A stretch of DNA of 64,000 nucleotides from Maricaulis maris (GCF_036322705.1 NZ_AP027270.1:2481501-2545500); one strand, 5' to 3'. Counted from the stretch's first letter, positions 1 to 9,210 are shown. Program-made: numbers and translations. The notes: generated from the sequence alone by a model not told the origin.

Positions 1-22
1 TCCCTCCGAGATGCAAGCAACT

Positions 23-57
23 GGGCCGCCCCGAGCGATCGGAGCGGCCCTTTTTTT
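23..57 (+). terminator. Intrinsic terminator of a gene upstream of the window
   Basis: A 10-bp stem (arms 23-32 and 41-50, one mismatch) closes an 8-nt loop and is followed by seven T residues at 51-57. The T-run lies on the plus strand, so it should end a plus-strand transcript entering from the left. Only 16 bp separate it from the stop of the convergent thioredoxin gene. Confidence 0.85.
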
Positions 58-73
58 GTCAATTTGGGGGGAG

Positions 74-661
74 TTAGATGCCCCGCCGGATCGCCGCGCG
101 GATAAGATTGTAGGCGTCTTCGCTATTCCATTCGGCGGGCGCCGGTACGCGACCGATTTCGCGGCCCTGCCCGTCATACAGGATAGACATGGGCAGGCCG
201 ATGGCGCGGACCCGGCCGGGACTGGAGAAGGTGCCGTCATGGATGAGCGGCAGGTTGTCCAGATCCATCCGGGTGAGGAAATCGCGCGCATCCTCGATCG
301 AGCGGTCCAGGGTGATCGTGACCACCTGGAAGCGGTCACCGCCCAGCTCGGACTGGAGATCGGAGAGCGCCGGCATTTCCTCGACACAAGGGCCGCACCA
401 GGTGGCCCAGTAGTTCACGAGGATGACCTGTCCGCGATAATCGGCGAGCAGAACCTCATTGCCCTCGCCATCGACATAGGCGAGGTCGGGCTGCGCCGGC
501 GCGTCATCAAGCGTCACAAAGGCCCGCATTTCGCCAGTTGCGTAGCTGTCCAGCGGGCCGGTTTCTCCCTTGTCCATGGCCGAAAACACCACGTATAGAA
601 AAGCCACGATACCGATAACGGGCATGGCAATCAGTCCGGCCTTGAGCGGCGACATTTTCAT
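74..661 (-). CDS. TlpA-like membrane-anchored thiol:disulfide oxidoreductase
   Basis: The 195-aa protein has an N-terminal membrane anchor (about residues 7-28) and a periplasmic thioredoxin fold with the active-site motif WCGPC at residues 88-92, plus the cis-proline segment GLPMSIL further on. This is the TlpA/ResA/CcmG group, which reduces periplasmic disulfides, often for cytochrome c maturation or copper-centre assembly; the exact client cannot be told. I chose ATG 661 because GGAG lies about 6 nt upstream; the reading frame stays open further upstream but would run into argH. It is divergent from argH with 27 bp between the starts, so the two promoters must overlap neighbouring coding sequence. 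Confidence 0.9.
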   Translation of the reverse strand: MKMSPLKAGLIAMPVIGIVAFLYVVFSAMDKGETGPLDSYATGEMRAFVTLDDAPAQPDLAYVDGEGNEVLLADYRGQVILVNYWATWCGPCVEEMPALSDLQSELGGDRFQVVTITLDRSIEDARDFLTRMDLDNLPLIHDGTFSSPGRVRAIGLPMSILYDGQGREIGRVPAPAEWNSEDAYNLIRAAIRRGI

Positions 662-688
662 CTCAATCTCCTCAACGGGCATTCCGAC

Positions 689-2107
689 ATGGCTGACGAC
701 ACGAAAGACGACGCGCAGACAAAAACTTCCAGCGCCATGTGGGGCGGCCGGTTCTCGGCCGGGCCCTCCGCGGTCATGGAAGCCATCAACGCGTCGATCG
801 ATGTCGACAAGCGCATGGCGGATCAGGATATTGACGGTTCCCTGGCCCACAGCCAAATGTTGGCCGCAACGGGTGTGATTTCAAGCGAGGATGCTGCATC
901 GATCCAGCGCGGGCTGGAGCAGGTCCGTTCCGAGATCCATGCCGGCAACTTTCCGTGGTCGAAAGCGCTTGAGGACGTTCACATGAATGTCGAGGCGCGG
1001 CTCAAGGACATCATCGGCGAACCGGCTGGCCGGCTGCACACGGCGCGCTCACGCAATGACCAGGTCGCGACCGATTTCCGGCTCTGGCTGCGCGATGCCT
1101 GTGACCGGATTGATGCGATGCTGGCCGCCTACCAGACTGCTCTCGTCAAACAGGCCGAGCAGCATGCCGACCAGGTCATGCCGGGCTTCACCCATCTGCA
1201 AACCGCCCAGCCGGTCTCGCTCGGCCATCATCTTCTGTCCTATGTCGAAGTCGCCCAACGTGACCGTGGCCGCTTCGCCGATGCCCGCAAACGCCTCAAT
1301 GAGAGTCCGCTGGGCTGCGCGGCGCTGGCCGGGACCGCCTTCCCGATTGATCGCGAAATGACCGCGTCCGCGCTCGGGTTTGATCGCCCGATGGCCAATT
1401 CGCTGGACGGAGTGGCGGCGCGTGACTTCGCACTGGAAGTTCTCTCGGCAGCCTCGATCTGCGCCGTGAACCTGTCGCGCTTCGCCGAGGAGATCGTGCT
1501 CTGGTGCACGCGCCGCTTCGGCTTTGCGACCCTCTCGGATGCCTGGTCGACCGGCTCCTCGATCATGCCACAGAAACGCAATCCCGACGCGGCCGAGCTG
1601 GTCCGGGCCAAGCCCGGGCGCATCATCGGGTCGCTGACCGGATTGCTGGTCGTGGTAAAGGGATTGCCCCTCGCCTATTCCAAGGACTTGCAGGAGGACA
1701 AGGCGCCGGTCTTCCAGGCCATTGATGACCTCGAGCTCGCGCTCCTGTCGATGGCTGGCATGGCCGCCGACCTGACCTTCTTTCCGGAGGCGCTCGAAGC
1801 GGCCGCCGGTGAGGCCTATTCCGACGCGACGGACCTGGCCGATTATGTCGTCCGCGAACTGGGCAAGCCATTCCGCGATGCCCACCATATCTCCGGCTCG
1901 ATCGTCAAACTTGCTGAAGCCAAGGGTCTTCCGCTCGCCGCGCTGCCGCTGGCCGACATGCAAAGCGTCGAGCCGGCTATCGACGACGGCGTCTTTTCCG
2001 TGTTGAGTGCCCGGGCGTCGATGATGAGCCGGACCAGTTTCGGCGGCACATCGCCGGTGCGGGTCCGTGAACAGGTGGCGGTCTGGAAGGACCGCCTGGG
2101 TTGCTGA
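689..2107 (+). CDS. argH: Argininosuccinate lyase
   Basis: A 472-aa cytoplasmic enzyme that splits argininosuccinate into arginine and fumarate, the last step of arginine synthesis. The fumarase/aspartase superfamily signature [11 protein letters not shown] lies near residues 288-298, and the N-terminal segment MWGGRFSAG is typical of ArgH. The length matches the usual 460-470 residues. The start at 689 precedes that conserved segment by 17 residues; no strong ribosome binding site is visible, so the exact start is less sure than the identity. It is followed 11 bp later by a small lipoprotein gene on the same strand. Confidence 0.97.
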   Translation: MADDTKDDAQTKTSSAMWGGRFSAGPSAVMEAINASIDVDKRMADQDIDGSLAHSQMLAATGVISSEDAASIQRGLEQVRSEIHAGNFPWSKALEDVHMNVEARLKDIIGEPAGRLHTARSRNDQVATDFRLWLRDACDRIDAMLAAYQTALVKQAEQHADQVMPGFTHLQTAQPVSLGHHLLSYVEVAQRDRGRFADARKRLNESPLGCAALAGTAFPIDREMTASALGFDRPMANSLDGVAARDFALEVLSAASICAVNLSRFAEEIVLWCTRRFGFATLSDAWSTGSSIMPQKRNPDAAELVRAKPGRIIGSLTGLLVVVKGLPLAYSKDLQEDKAPVFQAIDDLELALLSMAGMAADLTFFPEALEAAAGEAYSDATDLADYVVRELGKPFRDAHHISGSIVKLAEAKGLPLAALPLADMQSVEPAIDDGVFSVLSARASMMSRTSFGGTSPVRVREQVAVWKDRLGC

Positions 2108-2118
2108 GAGTATTTGCG

Positions 2119-2256
2119 ATGAAACGTCTGGCCACTTTCACCCTCGTCGCGCTCAGCGCTCTCGCCCTCGCCGCCTGCGGCCTGCGGGGCAATCTGGAAC
2201 GTCCAGACCCACTCTGGGGCGATCCGCCGCCCGCCGAAGAGGACGCCGGTACCTAG
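2119..2256 (+). CDS. lptM: Small LptM/YifL-like lipoprotein
   Basis: This 45-aa protein has a signal sequence ending in the lipobox LAAC (Cys at about residue 20), followed directly by GLRGNLERP and a short acidic, proline-rich tail. LptM (YifL) family proteins share this design: lipobox, then CGL-G-L and a Pro-containing tail. In enterobacteria LptM assists maturation of the LptDE lipopolysaccharide translocon at the outer membrane. The gene lies 11 bp after argH, a position this family often holds between argH and lysA. Here lysA does not follow. Family membership is fairly sure; function in this organism is inferred. Confidence 0.8.
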   Translation: MKRLATFTLVALSALALAACGLRGNLERPDPLWGDPPPAEEDAGT

Positions 2257-2337
2257 GGTTTCCGAGCGCGGACTGCTCACTAAAGTGTAATGCAGCGCCC
2301 CCTCGTTATTCCGGACCGCCGTGCTAGGTTTTCCGTC

Positions 2338-4887
2338 ATGCGTCGCACGTCTCTTTTCCTTGCCTGGATTGCGCTCGTCTGGGAGCGGTCGGTTCCGGTC
2401 ATCTGGCCCGGTCTTGCCTGGCTTGTCAGCTTCCTGATCCTGACCCTGCTCGGCAGCTGGGACATGATCGGCGACCCATGGCGGGCGATGTATGCGGCTG
2501 TCACATTCGCCCTCGCAGTCTGGATGACGCGGCCTGGCGTTCGCGGTTTCATCTGGCCGAGCGCCGATGATGTCGCCCGGCGAATCGAGGATGATTCCGG
2601 GATCACCGCCCGCCCGCACGAGGCTCTCACTGACAGGCCCAGCGACAGCGATCCCGTCGCCCAGCGGGTCTGGGCCGAACACCAGACACGTATGGCGGCC
2701 CGGCTGAAAGCCGCACGGGCGCGTCGACCACACGCGGCCTGGGCCCGCCATGACGGGTTTGCAGTCCGCGGCATGCTCGGCCTCGGCCTGATCATCAGCT
2801 GGCTGGTCGCCGGGCCGGCGGCACGCGACCGTGTCGGCGAAGCTTTCTCCCTGACCCCCATTATCGCGGGTGGCGAGACCCTCTCCATTGATGCCTGGAT
2901 TGATCCGCCGACCTATACCGGGCGAGCGCCGATATTTCTCGCGACCGACAGTCGGGACGCCGTTGTGCCAGCCGGCTCGACCTTCGTGGCCCGGATTGCC
3001 GGGTCTCGGCGGCAGCCGAACCTCACCCTGCGAGACAATGACGGGCGCCAACGCACGGCGGGTACCGAGATCGGCGACAGCGTCTGGGAAATCCGCCAGG
3101 CGGTAGACGCCGACGCCACGGTCCGACTGTCCGCGCCCGGAACCCGCGAGACCTGGTCCTTCACCGTAACGCCCGACACACCGCCGCGCGTACGCCTGAC
3201 CGCCGTGCCGGGCTCTACCGCAGCCGGTGAACTCGATATCGATTTCACCGTAACTGATGATTATGGCGCGACCGGCTATGCCCTCGAACTGCGCCCCGAG
3301 GACAGCGACGAGGCTTGGCAGACCCTCGATATCGAGACGTCCGCCGTGACCCCTGGCGGCGAAGACGATGCCATGGCGACCCTGCTGGAGACCGCACGCC
3401 ACCCGCTGGCAGGCTCACGCGTCGACATCCGCATGGTCGCGACCGACGCCGCTGGAAATACAGGTCGCTCGCCGGAGCTGGGCATCACCCTTCCGGCACG
3501 GGTCTTCCTGGACGCCCTGGCGCGCGCTGTGGCCGAGCAGCGCCGCAATGTGATGGCCGCCGATGCCGCCTACGCACCGCTGGAAGAACCCGAACCCCTT
3601 TACGCCGAGGACGTGCCGTCCGGTCCGGCCTATTTCACCGAGAACCCGGCCCGCCGTATCGAGCGCGCGCCGGAGGGGCTGATCCAGGTTGCCCGTGGCC
3701 TTGCCGCCATTTCCGACGCGCCCGAGTATTTCTTCGAGGACCCGATTGTCTATCTCGGCCTGCGTGAAACCCTGCACCGGCTGCGCCGGCAACGCGACCA
3801 GGAGGCGTTGGGGGATCTGGAAGGCGATCTCTGGCACATCGCGCTACGGGCCGAGCTCGGCTCGCTGGCCGATGCCGAGACCGCCCTGCGCGCCGCCGAG
3901 CGTGCACTGATGGAAGCGCTTGCCCGCGGCGCTGATGAAACCGAACTCGCTGCCCTGTTCGAGGCCTATCAGGAGGCCATGCAGAACTATATGGCAGCGA
4001 TGGCCCGCGAAGCCGCCGAAGACGGCAATTTCGCGGAAGGCGGCCAGGGACCGAGCATGAATTCGGAAGGCCTGCAGGAAATGCTCGACGCCCTGCGTGA
4101 CGCCGCAGAGCTCGGCAATACCGCCGATGCGCGCCAGGCGCTCGCGGCCCTGTCGGAGATGCTGCGCAACATGCAGATGCAACTGGGCCAGGGTCAGGGC
4201 GAGGGTCAGCAGGACGACCCGATCTCCGAAGCCATCGCCCGCGCCCTGGAGGAGCTCGGCGAAGTCATCGGCGAGCAACGCGATCTGCAGGACCAGACCT
4301 TTGGTCTCTCCGAGCAGCAGGGCGGCGCCAGCCAGCCACAATCCGGAAACTCATCCGGTCAGCAGCAACAGGGGCAATCGGGCGAGGGTCCGCAAAGCCT
4401 CGCCGAAAACCAGAGCGGCGGCGGACAAAGCGCCCAAGCCCTGGCCGATGCCCAGGGCCAGCTCGCCCAGCGCTTCTCGGAATCAGCCGACGCCCTGCCC
4501 GGACAGGGCGAAGACGCCATGGGCGGTGCCGGTGAAGCCATGCAGCAGGCCGAGAACGCGCTGCGCGAGGGCGACACAGCCGGGGCACTCGCGGCTCAGG
4601 AAGACGCCCTCGCCGAACTCCGGTCGGGCGCCGAACAACTCGCACGCGAACTGCTGGAGCGCATGCAGGAAAACGGCAGCCAGATGGGCGAGGGCGAGGA
4701 CAATCGTGACCCGCTCGGTCGCCCCGCGGAAGGCGCCTTTGCTGATGGCGCTGGCGTCGAGGTCCCCGACGAGATGAGCCGGGCCCGGGCGCGCGACATT
4801 CTCGAGGAATTGCGTCGTCGCGCCGCCGAGGCCGGGCGTCCGCAGGAGGAGCTCGACTATATCGAGCGCTTGCTGGAGCGGTTCTGA
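2338..4887 (+). CDS. TIGR02302 family low-complexity membrane protein
   Basis: A large protein (849 aa from ATG 2338, 865 aa from 2290) with hydrophobic segments near the N-terminus and at about residues 140-160, then a long extracytoplasmic region. The C-terminal third is dominated by Gln, Gly, Ala and Glu, with runs such as GQGQGEGQQ and SGQQQQGQSG. This matches the alphaproteobacterial low-complexity family TIGR02302 (DUF4175), of unknown function and often found near argH/lysA. I prefer 2338 because it starts directly before the first membrane segment; neither candidate start has a good ribosome binding site. An intrinsic terminator follows at 4938-4967. Confidence 0.85.
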   Translation: MRRTSLFLAWIALVWERSVPVIWPGLAWLVSFLILTLLGSWDMIGDPWRAMYAAVTFALAVWMTRPGVRGFIWPSADDVARRIEDDSGITARPHEALTDRPSDSDPVAQRVWAEHQTRMAARLKAARARRPHAAWARHDGFAVRGMLGLGLIISWLVAGPAARDRVGEAFSLTPIIAGGETLSIDAWIDPPTYTGRAPIFLATDSRDAVVPAGSTFVARIAGSRRQPNLTLRDNDGRQRTAGTEIGDSVWEIRQAVDADATVRLSAPGTRETWSFTVTPDTPPRVRLTAVPGSTAAGELDIDFTVTDDYGATGYALELRPEDSDEAWQTLDIETSAVTPGGEDDAMATLLETARHPLAGSRVDIRMVATDAAGNTGRSPELGITLPARVFLDALARAVAEQRRNVMAADAAYAPLEEPEPLYAEDVPSGPAYFTENPARRIERAPEGLIQVARGLAAISDAPEYFFEDPIVYLGLRETLHRLRRQRDQEALGDLEGDLWHIALRAELGSLADAETALRAAERALMEALARGADETELAALFEAYQEAMQNYMAAMAREAAEDGNFAEGGQGPSMNSEGLQEMLDALRDAAELGNTADARQALAALSEMLRNMQMQLGQGQGEGQQDDPISEAIARALEELGEVIGEQRDLQDQTFGLSEQQGGASQPQSGNSSGQQQQGQSGEGPQSLAENQSGGGQSAQALADAQGQLAQRFSESADALPGQGEDAMGGAGEAMQQAENALREGDTAGALAAQEDALAELRSGAEQLARELLERMQENGSQMGEGEDNRDPLGRPAEGAFADGAGVEVPDEMSRARARDILEELRRRAAEAGRPQEELDYIERLLERF

Positions 4888-4937
4888 TCACCGCGGGCGT
4901 GCTATGCTTGCACACCCGACCGAGCCAGACAGACAAA

Positions 4938-4967
4938 GGGTGGCCGATTGATCGGGCCGCCCTTTTT
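4938..4967 (+). terminator. Intrinsic terminator after TIGR02302 gene
   Basis: The arms at 4938-4945 and 4955-4962 form an 8-bp GC-rich stem with one G-T pair, followed by five T residues at 4963-4967. It lies 50 bp after the stop at 4887 and so should end the argH-lptM-TIGR02302 transcript. Confidence 0.8.
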
Positions 4968-5010
4968 GCTTTCAGTCGCAAGGCGCGCCGGCGGCTCCTG
5001 CGTTGCCGGG

Positions 5011-5964
5011 TCAGTGGTGGCCGGCGCTGGCCGGTTCGGCGGCCGCGTGCTGGTCCGCCGGAGCATGGTGCTCCTGGACGGCGGCAGGCGATGGCGCTGC
5101 ATGCAAACCGGATGCTTCACCTCCGTGTTCCGCGGGTGAGGCATGGTCAGCGAGCGTGGTGTGATCTGTGGCGACCGCCTCGGGCATGTGCGCGCCGGGA
5201 GCGGCATGGGTATCGCCTTGCGGCGCGTGATCCGGCGTCTCGTCGTGCGCGCCAGCGGGCACATTGCCGTGTGCCGGCAAATCCATCAGCACCACTTCAA
5301 CTTCGACGGCCTCGGGTGGCGGATCGGAGACGACCGTGCGGAAGTCCTGCCGACGCCCGGCGCCGATCCGGCCGGCCGGCATCGAGATCGTCCATTCGAG
5401 GACGGCTTCGCCACGCTCATCGCGGAGGATCGCGCGAAGTCCGGGGATCGCCCGGGCGCGGCGGTCAAAATTATGGACATCGCCTTCGACAACCAGCAGC
5501 GGCACGCCGTGGTCGACCTCGCGGCTGACCTCGAGCTCACCGACGTCAAAGCCCCATGGATTCACCGAGGTTCCGATCGCTGCATAGGCCGAGGAGGCCC
5601 GCGGCCACAGGGTGACAATATCAACGCGGAAGATCCACGCGCAGACAAAGAGAACGGTACAAGCCGCCAGCAGTCCGCCCCAGGCACCGCCGGCAGCGGC
5701 GGCGGACAGGGTCCGGCGTTTCTTTTCCTGGCGCTCGCGGAAGGCGGTATGGACCTTCTTGTCACCGCCCGGCTCCTCGGTCGGAGCGTCCGGCTTGACC
5801 GGCGGAGCCGGTTGCAGGCTTGGCAGATCGCTGGGATCCTCGACCTCTGCGGTCCAGACATGACCGCAGGATGCGCAGCGCACGCGTCGACCATTCGTGC
5901 CAATCGCATTGGGATTGGCACGGTAACGCGTGGTACATGACGGACAGCTGAGTACTATGCTCAT
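5011..5964 (-). CDS. MJ0042-type zinc-ribbon protein with DUF3426 domain and His-rich tail
   Basis: The 317-aa protein begins with a zinc ribbon: CPSC at residues 7-10 and CASC at about 30-33. A charged linker leads to one membrane helix near residues 95-115, then a DUF3426-like extracytoplasmic domain. The last 80 or so residues are low-complexity, rich in Ala, His, Pro and Glu, with many single and paired histidines and a final HH. Zinc-ribbon/DUF3426 proteins are common in Alphaproteobacteria and often neighbour ftsEX as here; their function is not established. The start is 82 bp from ftsE, in the divergent orientation. The His-rich tail may bind metal, which is inference. Confidence 0.85.
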   Translation of the reverse strand: MSIVLSCPSCTTRYRANPNAIGTNGRRVRCASCGHVWTAEVEDPSDLPSLQPAPPVKPDAPTEEPGGDKKVHTAFRERQEKKRRTLSAAAAGGAWGGLLAACTVLFVCAWIFRVDIVTLWPRASSAYAAIGTSVNPWGFDVGELEVSREVDHGVPLLVVEGDVHNFDRRARAIPGLRAILRDERGEAVLEWTISMPAGRIGAGRRQDFRTVVSDPPPEAVEVEVVLMDLPAHGNVPAGAHDETPDHAPQGDTHAAPGAHMPEAVATDHTTLADHASPAEHGGEASGLHAAPSPAAVQEHHAPADQHAAAEPASAGHH

Positions 5965-6046
5965 ATGAGTCGTCTACACATCTTCTTCGGCTCACCCGGT
6001 TCCATGGAGAATTTCCATCGTTTCGAGTTCATCCCAGTCGCCGCAC

Positions 6047-6892
6047 ATGGACCCGGAGCCGGTTATCCGCTTCGACAATGTCGGTATGCGGTATGGCCGG
6101 GGACCGGAAGTCCTGAGCGATTTGTCTTTTGATTTACCACGCGGTTCTTTCCAATTCCTCACCGGACCGTCCGGAGCCGGCAAAACCTCGCTGCTGCGAC
6201 TGATCTATCTCGCCGCCAAGCCGTCGCGCGGGCTGATCAGCTATTTCGGCCGCGACGCCGCGACCCTGCCGCGCAATGAATTGCCGGATCTGCGTCGCCG
6301 CGTCGGCGTCGTGTTCCAGGAGTTCCGCCTGCTTGGCCACATGAATGTCTTCGACAATGTCGCCCTGCCCCTGCGCGTCGCCGGGCGCAAGCGGCAGGAC
6401 TATGCCGAGGATGTGGCCGAACTGCTGGCCTGGGTCGGCCTGGGCGACAAGATGAATGCCCTGCCGGCGACCCTGTCCGGCGGCGAGCAACAGCGCGTCG
6501 CGATCGCCCGCGCTGTGGTCGGGCAGCCCGAAGTGCTGATCGCGGACGAACCGACCGGCAATGTCGACCCGGAAATGGGCATGCGTCTGCTGCGCCTGTT
6601 CGCCGAGCTCAACAAGCTGGGCACCACCATCATCATAGCGACCCACGACCTGCAACTGGTCCGCATGCTGGATGCGCCGGTGATGACGCTCTCGAACGGA
6701 CATCTCCATATCCGTCCGCCCCGCAGTGAGCGCCTGCGGATGCGTGAAGAAGCGGAAGCGGAGGCCGACCGTGTTGCCGCAGCCCCGGCCGCGGCCGCGC
6801 CGCGCAGCAACGAGACGCGCGACGGTGATGACACAACCCGTCACCCCGTCGCAGAGCCCGGCGACAGCGACAGCGGAGGCGGCGATGACTGA
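6047..6892 (+). CDS. ftsE: Cell division ABC transporter ATP-binding protein FtsE
   Basis: ATPase partner of FtsX at the septum; the complex couples ATP hydrolysis to activation of periplasmic cell-wall hydrolases. Visible motifs are Walker A GPSGAGKT (residues 40-47), the signature LSGGEQQRVAIARA (from about 143) and Walker B VLIADEPTG (from about 163). At 281 aa it is roughly 55 residues longer than typical FtsE. The extra C-terminal part is Arg/Glu/Ala-rich, then Asp/Gly-rich, and lies where the ftsX start overlaps. Its TGA overlaps the ftsX start region, indicating translational coupling. Confidence 0.96.
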   Translation: MDPEPVIRFDNVGMRYGRGPEVLSDLSFDLPRGSFQFLTGPSGAGKTSLLRLIYLAAKPSRGLISYFGRDAATLPRNELPDLRRRVGVVFQEFRLLGHMNVFDNVALPLRVAGRKRQDYAEDVAELLAWVGLGDKMNALPATLSGGEQQRVAIARAVVGQPEVLIADEPTGNVDPEMGMRLLRLFAELNKLGTTIIIATHDLQLVRMLDAPVMTLSNGHLHIRPPRSERLRMREEAEAEADRVAAAPAAAAPRSNETRDGDDTTRHPVAEPGDSDSGGGDD

Positions 6893-7790
6893 CGGCCTGC
6901 CCAAACCGCCCGCGGGTGGCAATGGACGCCTCCTGCCGCCGGATGCCGGACGCGACCGTCCGCTGTTCATCGTTGCGGCGATCCTGGTCTTCCTCGCCTG
7001 TATCGCCGCCCTCGGCGCGCGCGGTGCCTGGCTGCAGGCCCAGCGCTGGACGACCGACCTGGAGACATCCATGACCATCCAGATCCGCCCCGTGGCCGGT
7101 CGCGACGCCGGCGCCGATGCCGCCCGGGCTGCCGAGCTCACGCAAGCCATGCCCGGCGTGGAGCAAGCCACCGCGCGAGGACGCGACTATGCGCTCGCCC
7201 TGCTCACCCCCTGGCTCGGCGAAGGCAATCTGCCCGACGATCTGCCACTTCCGCTACTGGTCGATGTCCGCACCCGCTCGGGCAGTGTGATCGACACGGT
7301 CGCTTTACAGGCACAGTTCGATGCGGAGGGCATGGCGGCGCGAATTGATGATCATGGACGCTGGGCCAATGCCGTCCGCCGCGCTGCCGGCACGGCCCAG
7401 GCGCTCGGCCTGGGGCTTCTTGCCCTGCTGGCCGGAGCGGCGGCGGCGGTTATCGCCTTCGCCGCCCGCGCCAGTCTCGCGGCCCGGATCGACGTCATCG
7501 ACGCCCTCCATCTGTGCGGTGCCGAAGACCGCTTCATCGCGGGTCTCTTCCAGCGCCGCTTTTTCATGCTCGGTCTGAAGGCCGGGGTGGCGGGCGCCGT
7601 CTTCGCCGGCCTGATCTCCATCCTGGTCAGCCTGGGCGACGCCCCGGCCGACATGGCGTTCTTCCTGCCCCAATGGGCGGCGGACCCCTTTGAGTTCGTG
7701 CTGCTTGCGGCGGCCCCCATTCTCGCCGGTCTGACAGCGGCCATTTCTGCCCGTCTCGCGGTGGCCTCCGATCTGAGGGGGCGCTGGTGA
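6885..7790 (+). CDS. ftsX: Cell division protein FtsX
   Basis: The 301-aa membrane subunit has the expected topology: a transmembrane segment near residues 27-47, a periplasmic domain, then three more transmembrane helices in the C-terminal half. FtsX transmits FtsE ATPase activity across the inner membrane to peptidoglycan hydrolase activators. I chose ATG 6885 because GGAGG lies about 5 nt upstream and it overlaps the end of ftsE by 8 bp. An in-frame ATG at 6828 is possible but would deepen the overlap. Sequence conservation in FtsX is low, so the call rests on topology and pairing with ftsE. Confidence 0.93.
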   Translation: MTDGLPKPPAGGNGRLLPPDAGRDRPLFIVAAILVFLACIAALGARGAWLQAQRWTTDLETSMTIQIRPVAGRDAGADAARAAELTQAMPGVEQATARGRDYALALLTPWLGEGNLPDDLPLPLLVDVRTRSGSVIDTVALQAQFDAEGMAARIDDHGRWANAVRRAAGTAQALGLGLLALLAGAAAAVIAFAARASLAARIDVIDALHLCGAEDRFIAGLFQRRFFMLGLKAGVAGAVFAGLISILVSLGDAPADMAFFLPQWAADPFEFVLLAAAPILAGLTAAISARLAVASDLRGRW

Positions 7791-7853
7791 CCGACCATAA
7801 ATCGGCCTGTTTCGAAGGTCAGGCTTGATGACCAGCAACAATCGGATAACTGC

Positions 7854-7869
7854 TCGGAACCTGTTCCGA
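7854..7869. promoter_or_regulatory. Inverted repeat upstream of the YdcF-like gene
   Basis: Arms TCGGAAC and GTTCCGA (7 bp each, perfect) are separated by 2 bp. The element ends 17 bp before the ATG at 7887, just ahead of the GGGAGG ribosome binding site. It could be an operator or a small mRNA hairpin. The spacing does not fit the alphaproteobacterial LexA box. Confidence 0.35.
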
Positions 7870-7886
7870 CGTGGTGGGAGGACCGC

Positions 7887-8474
7887 ATGAACCAGGGCTG
7901 GTTCTGGCTCCGTGGCCTGTGCTTTGTGATCGTGCTCTCGACGGTCGTCGACTTTGCCGCCTACGCCACCAAGGTCGCGAGCTATGCCGAACCCTCTGCG
8001 GACCTGTCGGTCGACGCGATCATCGTCCTGACCGGGGATGCCGGCCGGCTGGCCGCAGGTGGTCAGTTGTTGCAGGACGGCCGGGCGACCCACCTGATGA
8101 TTTCCGGCGTCAATCCGTCCGCCACGACCGCTGATGTCCGTCGCCATACAGGGCTGGATGACGCCGCGTTTGACTGCTGCGTGACCCTTGGCCGCGAAGC
8201 CACGGACACCGTCGGCAATGCGCGCGAGGCGGCTGCCTATGTGCGCGCCAACGGCTATGACCGCTTGATCATCGTCACCTCAGACTATCATCTGCCTCGC
8301 AGCCTTCTGGAGTTCCGCAGCAACATGCCTGGCGTTGACCTCATCCCCTATCCGGTTCGCACACCGGCACCCTGGCAAGACGTTGGCGCACTGCGTCTGT
8401 GGCTTCAGGAATATGCCAAATATACCACGGTGCAGTTGCGCCATTCGCTGATCCAGCCGACGGACGACGCCTGA
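7887..8474 (+). CDS. YdcF/SanA-like (DUF218) membrane-anchored protein
   Basis: A 195-aa protein with one N-terminal membrane helix (about residues 8-28) and a DUF218 domain, shown by the strand-loop DAIIVLTGD near residue 43 and the later segment IIVTSDYHLPRS. The family includes SanA, ElyC and YdcF, implicated in envelope integrity and peptidoglycan or lipid-carrier metabolism; the substrate is unknown. GGGAGG sits 6 nt before the ATG. Its TGA overlaps the ATG of the acyltransferase gene (TGATG), so the two are probably co-translated and may act in the same envelope process. Confidence 0.88.
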   Translation: MNQGWFWLRGLCFVIVLSTVVDFAAYATKVASYAEPSADLSVDAIIVLTGDAGRLAAGGQLLQDGRATHLMISGVNPSATTADVRRHTGLDDAAFDCCVTLGREATDTVGNAREAAAYVRANGYDRLIIVTSDYHLPRSLLEFRSNMPGVDLIPYPVRTPAPWQDVGALRLWLQEYAKYTTVQLRHSLIQPTDDA

Positions 8475-9208
8475 TGCGCACACTGCGATCGATAATTTTC
8501 TACATCTGGATGTACGGATTCATGGTCGTTTTCGGCCTGATCGGAACACCCTTGTTGCTGGGGCCGCGGTCCTGGGCCCGCAAGATCCTGCGGGTCTATC
8601 TCAAGGTGGTCTGGTTCGGCATGCGCTGGATTCTCGGCGTCACATTCGAGGTGCGCGGCCGTGAACACCTGACGAGCGGGGGGGCGCTGGTGGCCTCCAA
8701 GCATATGAGCATGTGGGAGACGCTGGCGTTCTGGGAGATCCTGCCCGACCCCGCGATCATCCTGAAAAAATCGCTGATCTACATGCCGTTCTTTGGCTGG
8801 TTCGCGGTCAAGCTCGGCAATATCTCGATAGACCGCGACGGCGGCGGCAAGGCCCTCAAGGGCATGCTGCGCGATGCCGCCCAGCGCGGCCGGGAGGACC
8901 GACAGGTCCTGATTTTCCCGGAGGGTACCCGCGTCATGCCCGGCGAGTCCCCTGAGCTCAAACCCGGCATTGCCGGCCTCTACAAGTCGATGAACAAGCC
9001 CTGCATCCCGGTCGCGCTGAATTCCGGCGTCCATCTGGAAACCTATTGCGGCCTGCGCAAACCGGGGCTGATTGTGGTCGAGTTCCTCGATCCGATCGAA
9101 CCGGGGCTCGACAAGCCCAGCTTCATGCGTGAACTGCATGCCCGGATAAATCTGGCAACCGACGCGCTTCTCGCGGCCGACCCTGCCGCCGCCCCGAAAG
9201 AGACCTGA
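8474..9208 (+). CDS. plsC: 1-acyl-sn-glycerol-3-phosphate acyltransferase (PlsC type)
   Basis: The 244-aa protein has an N-terminal hydrophobic region and an acyltransferase domain. The catalytic block reads KHMSMWET, the usual H-X4-D with Glu in place of Asp, which also occurs in other family members. The glycerol-phosphate-binding block FPEGTR is present near residue 155. The enzyme is expected to transfer a second acyl chain to lysophosphatidate at the inner membrane. I chose ATG 8474, which overlaps the preceding stop by 1 bp; an upstream in-frame ATG at 8399 would lie deep in the YdcF gene. Confidence 0.9.
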   Translation: MRTLRSIIFYIWMYGFMVVFGLIGTPLLLGPRSWARKILRVYLKVVWFGMRWILGVTFEVRGREHLTSGGALVASKHMSMWETLAFWEILPDPAIILKKSLIYMPFFGWFAVKLGNISIDRDGGGKALKGMLRDAAQRGREDRQVLIFPEGTRVMPGESPELKPGIAGLYKSMNKPCIPVALNSGVHLETYCGLRKPGLIVVEFLDPIEPGLDKPSFMRELHARINLATDALLAADPAAAPKET

Positions 9209-9210
9209 TC

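Noticed and set aside
1843-3402. 519-aa minus-strand reading frame across argH and the TIGR02302 gene
   Set aside because: It overlaps two convincing plus-strand genes and has shadow-like composition.
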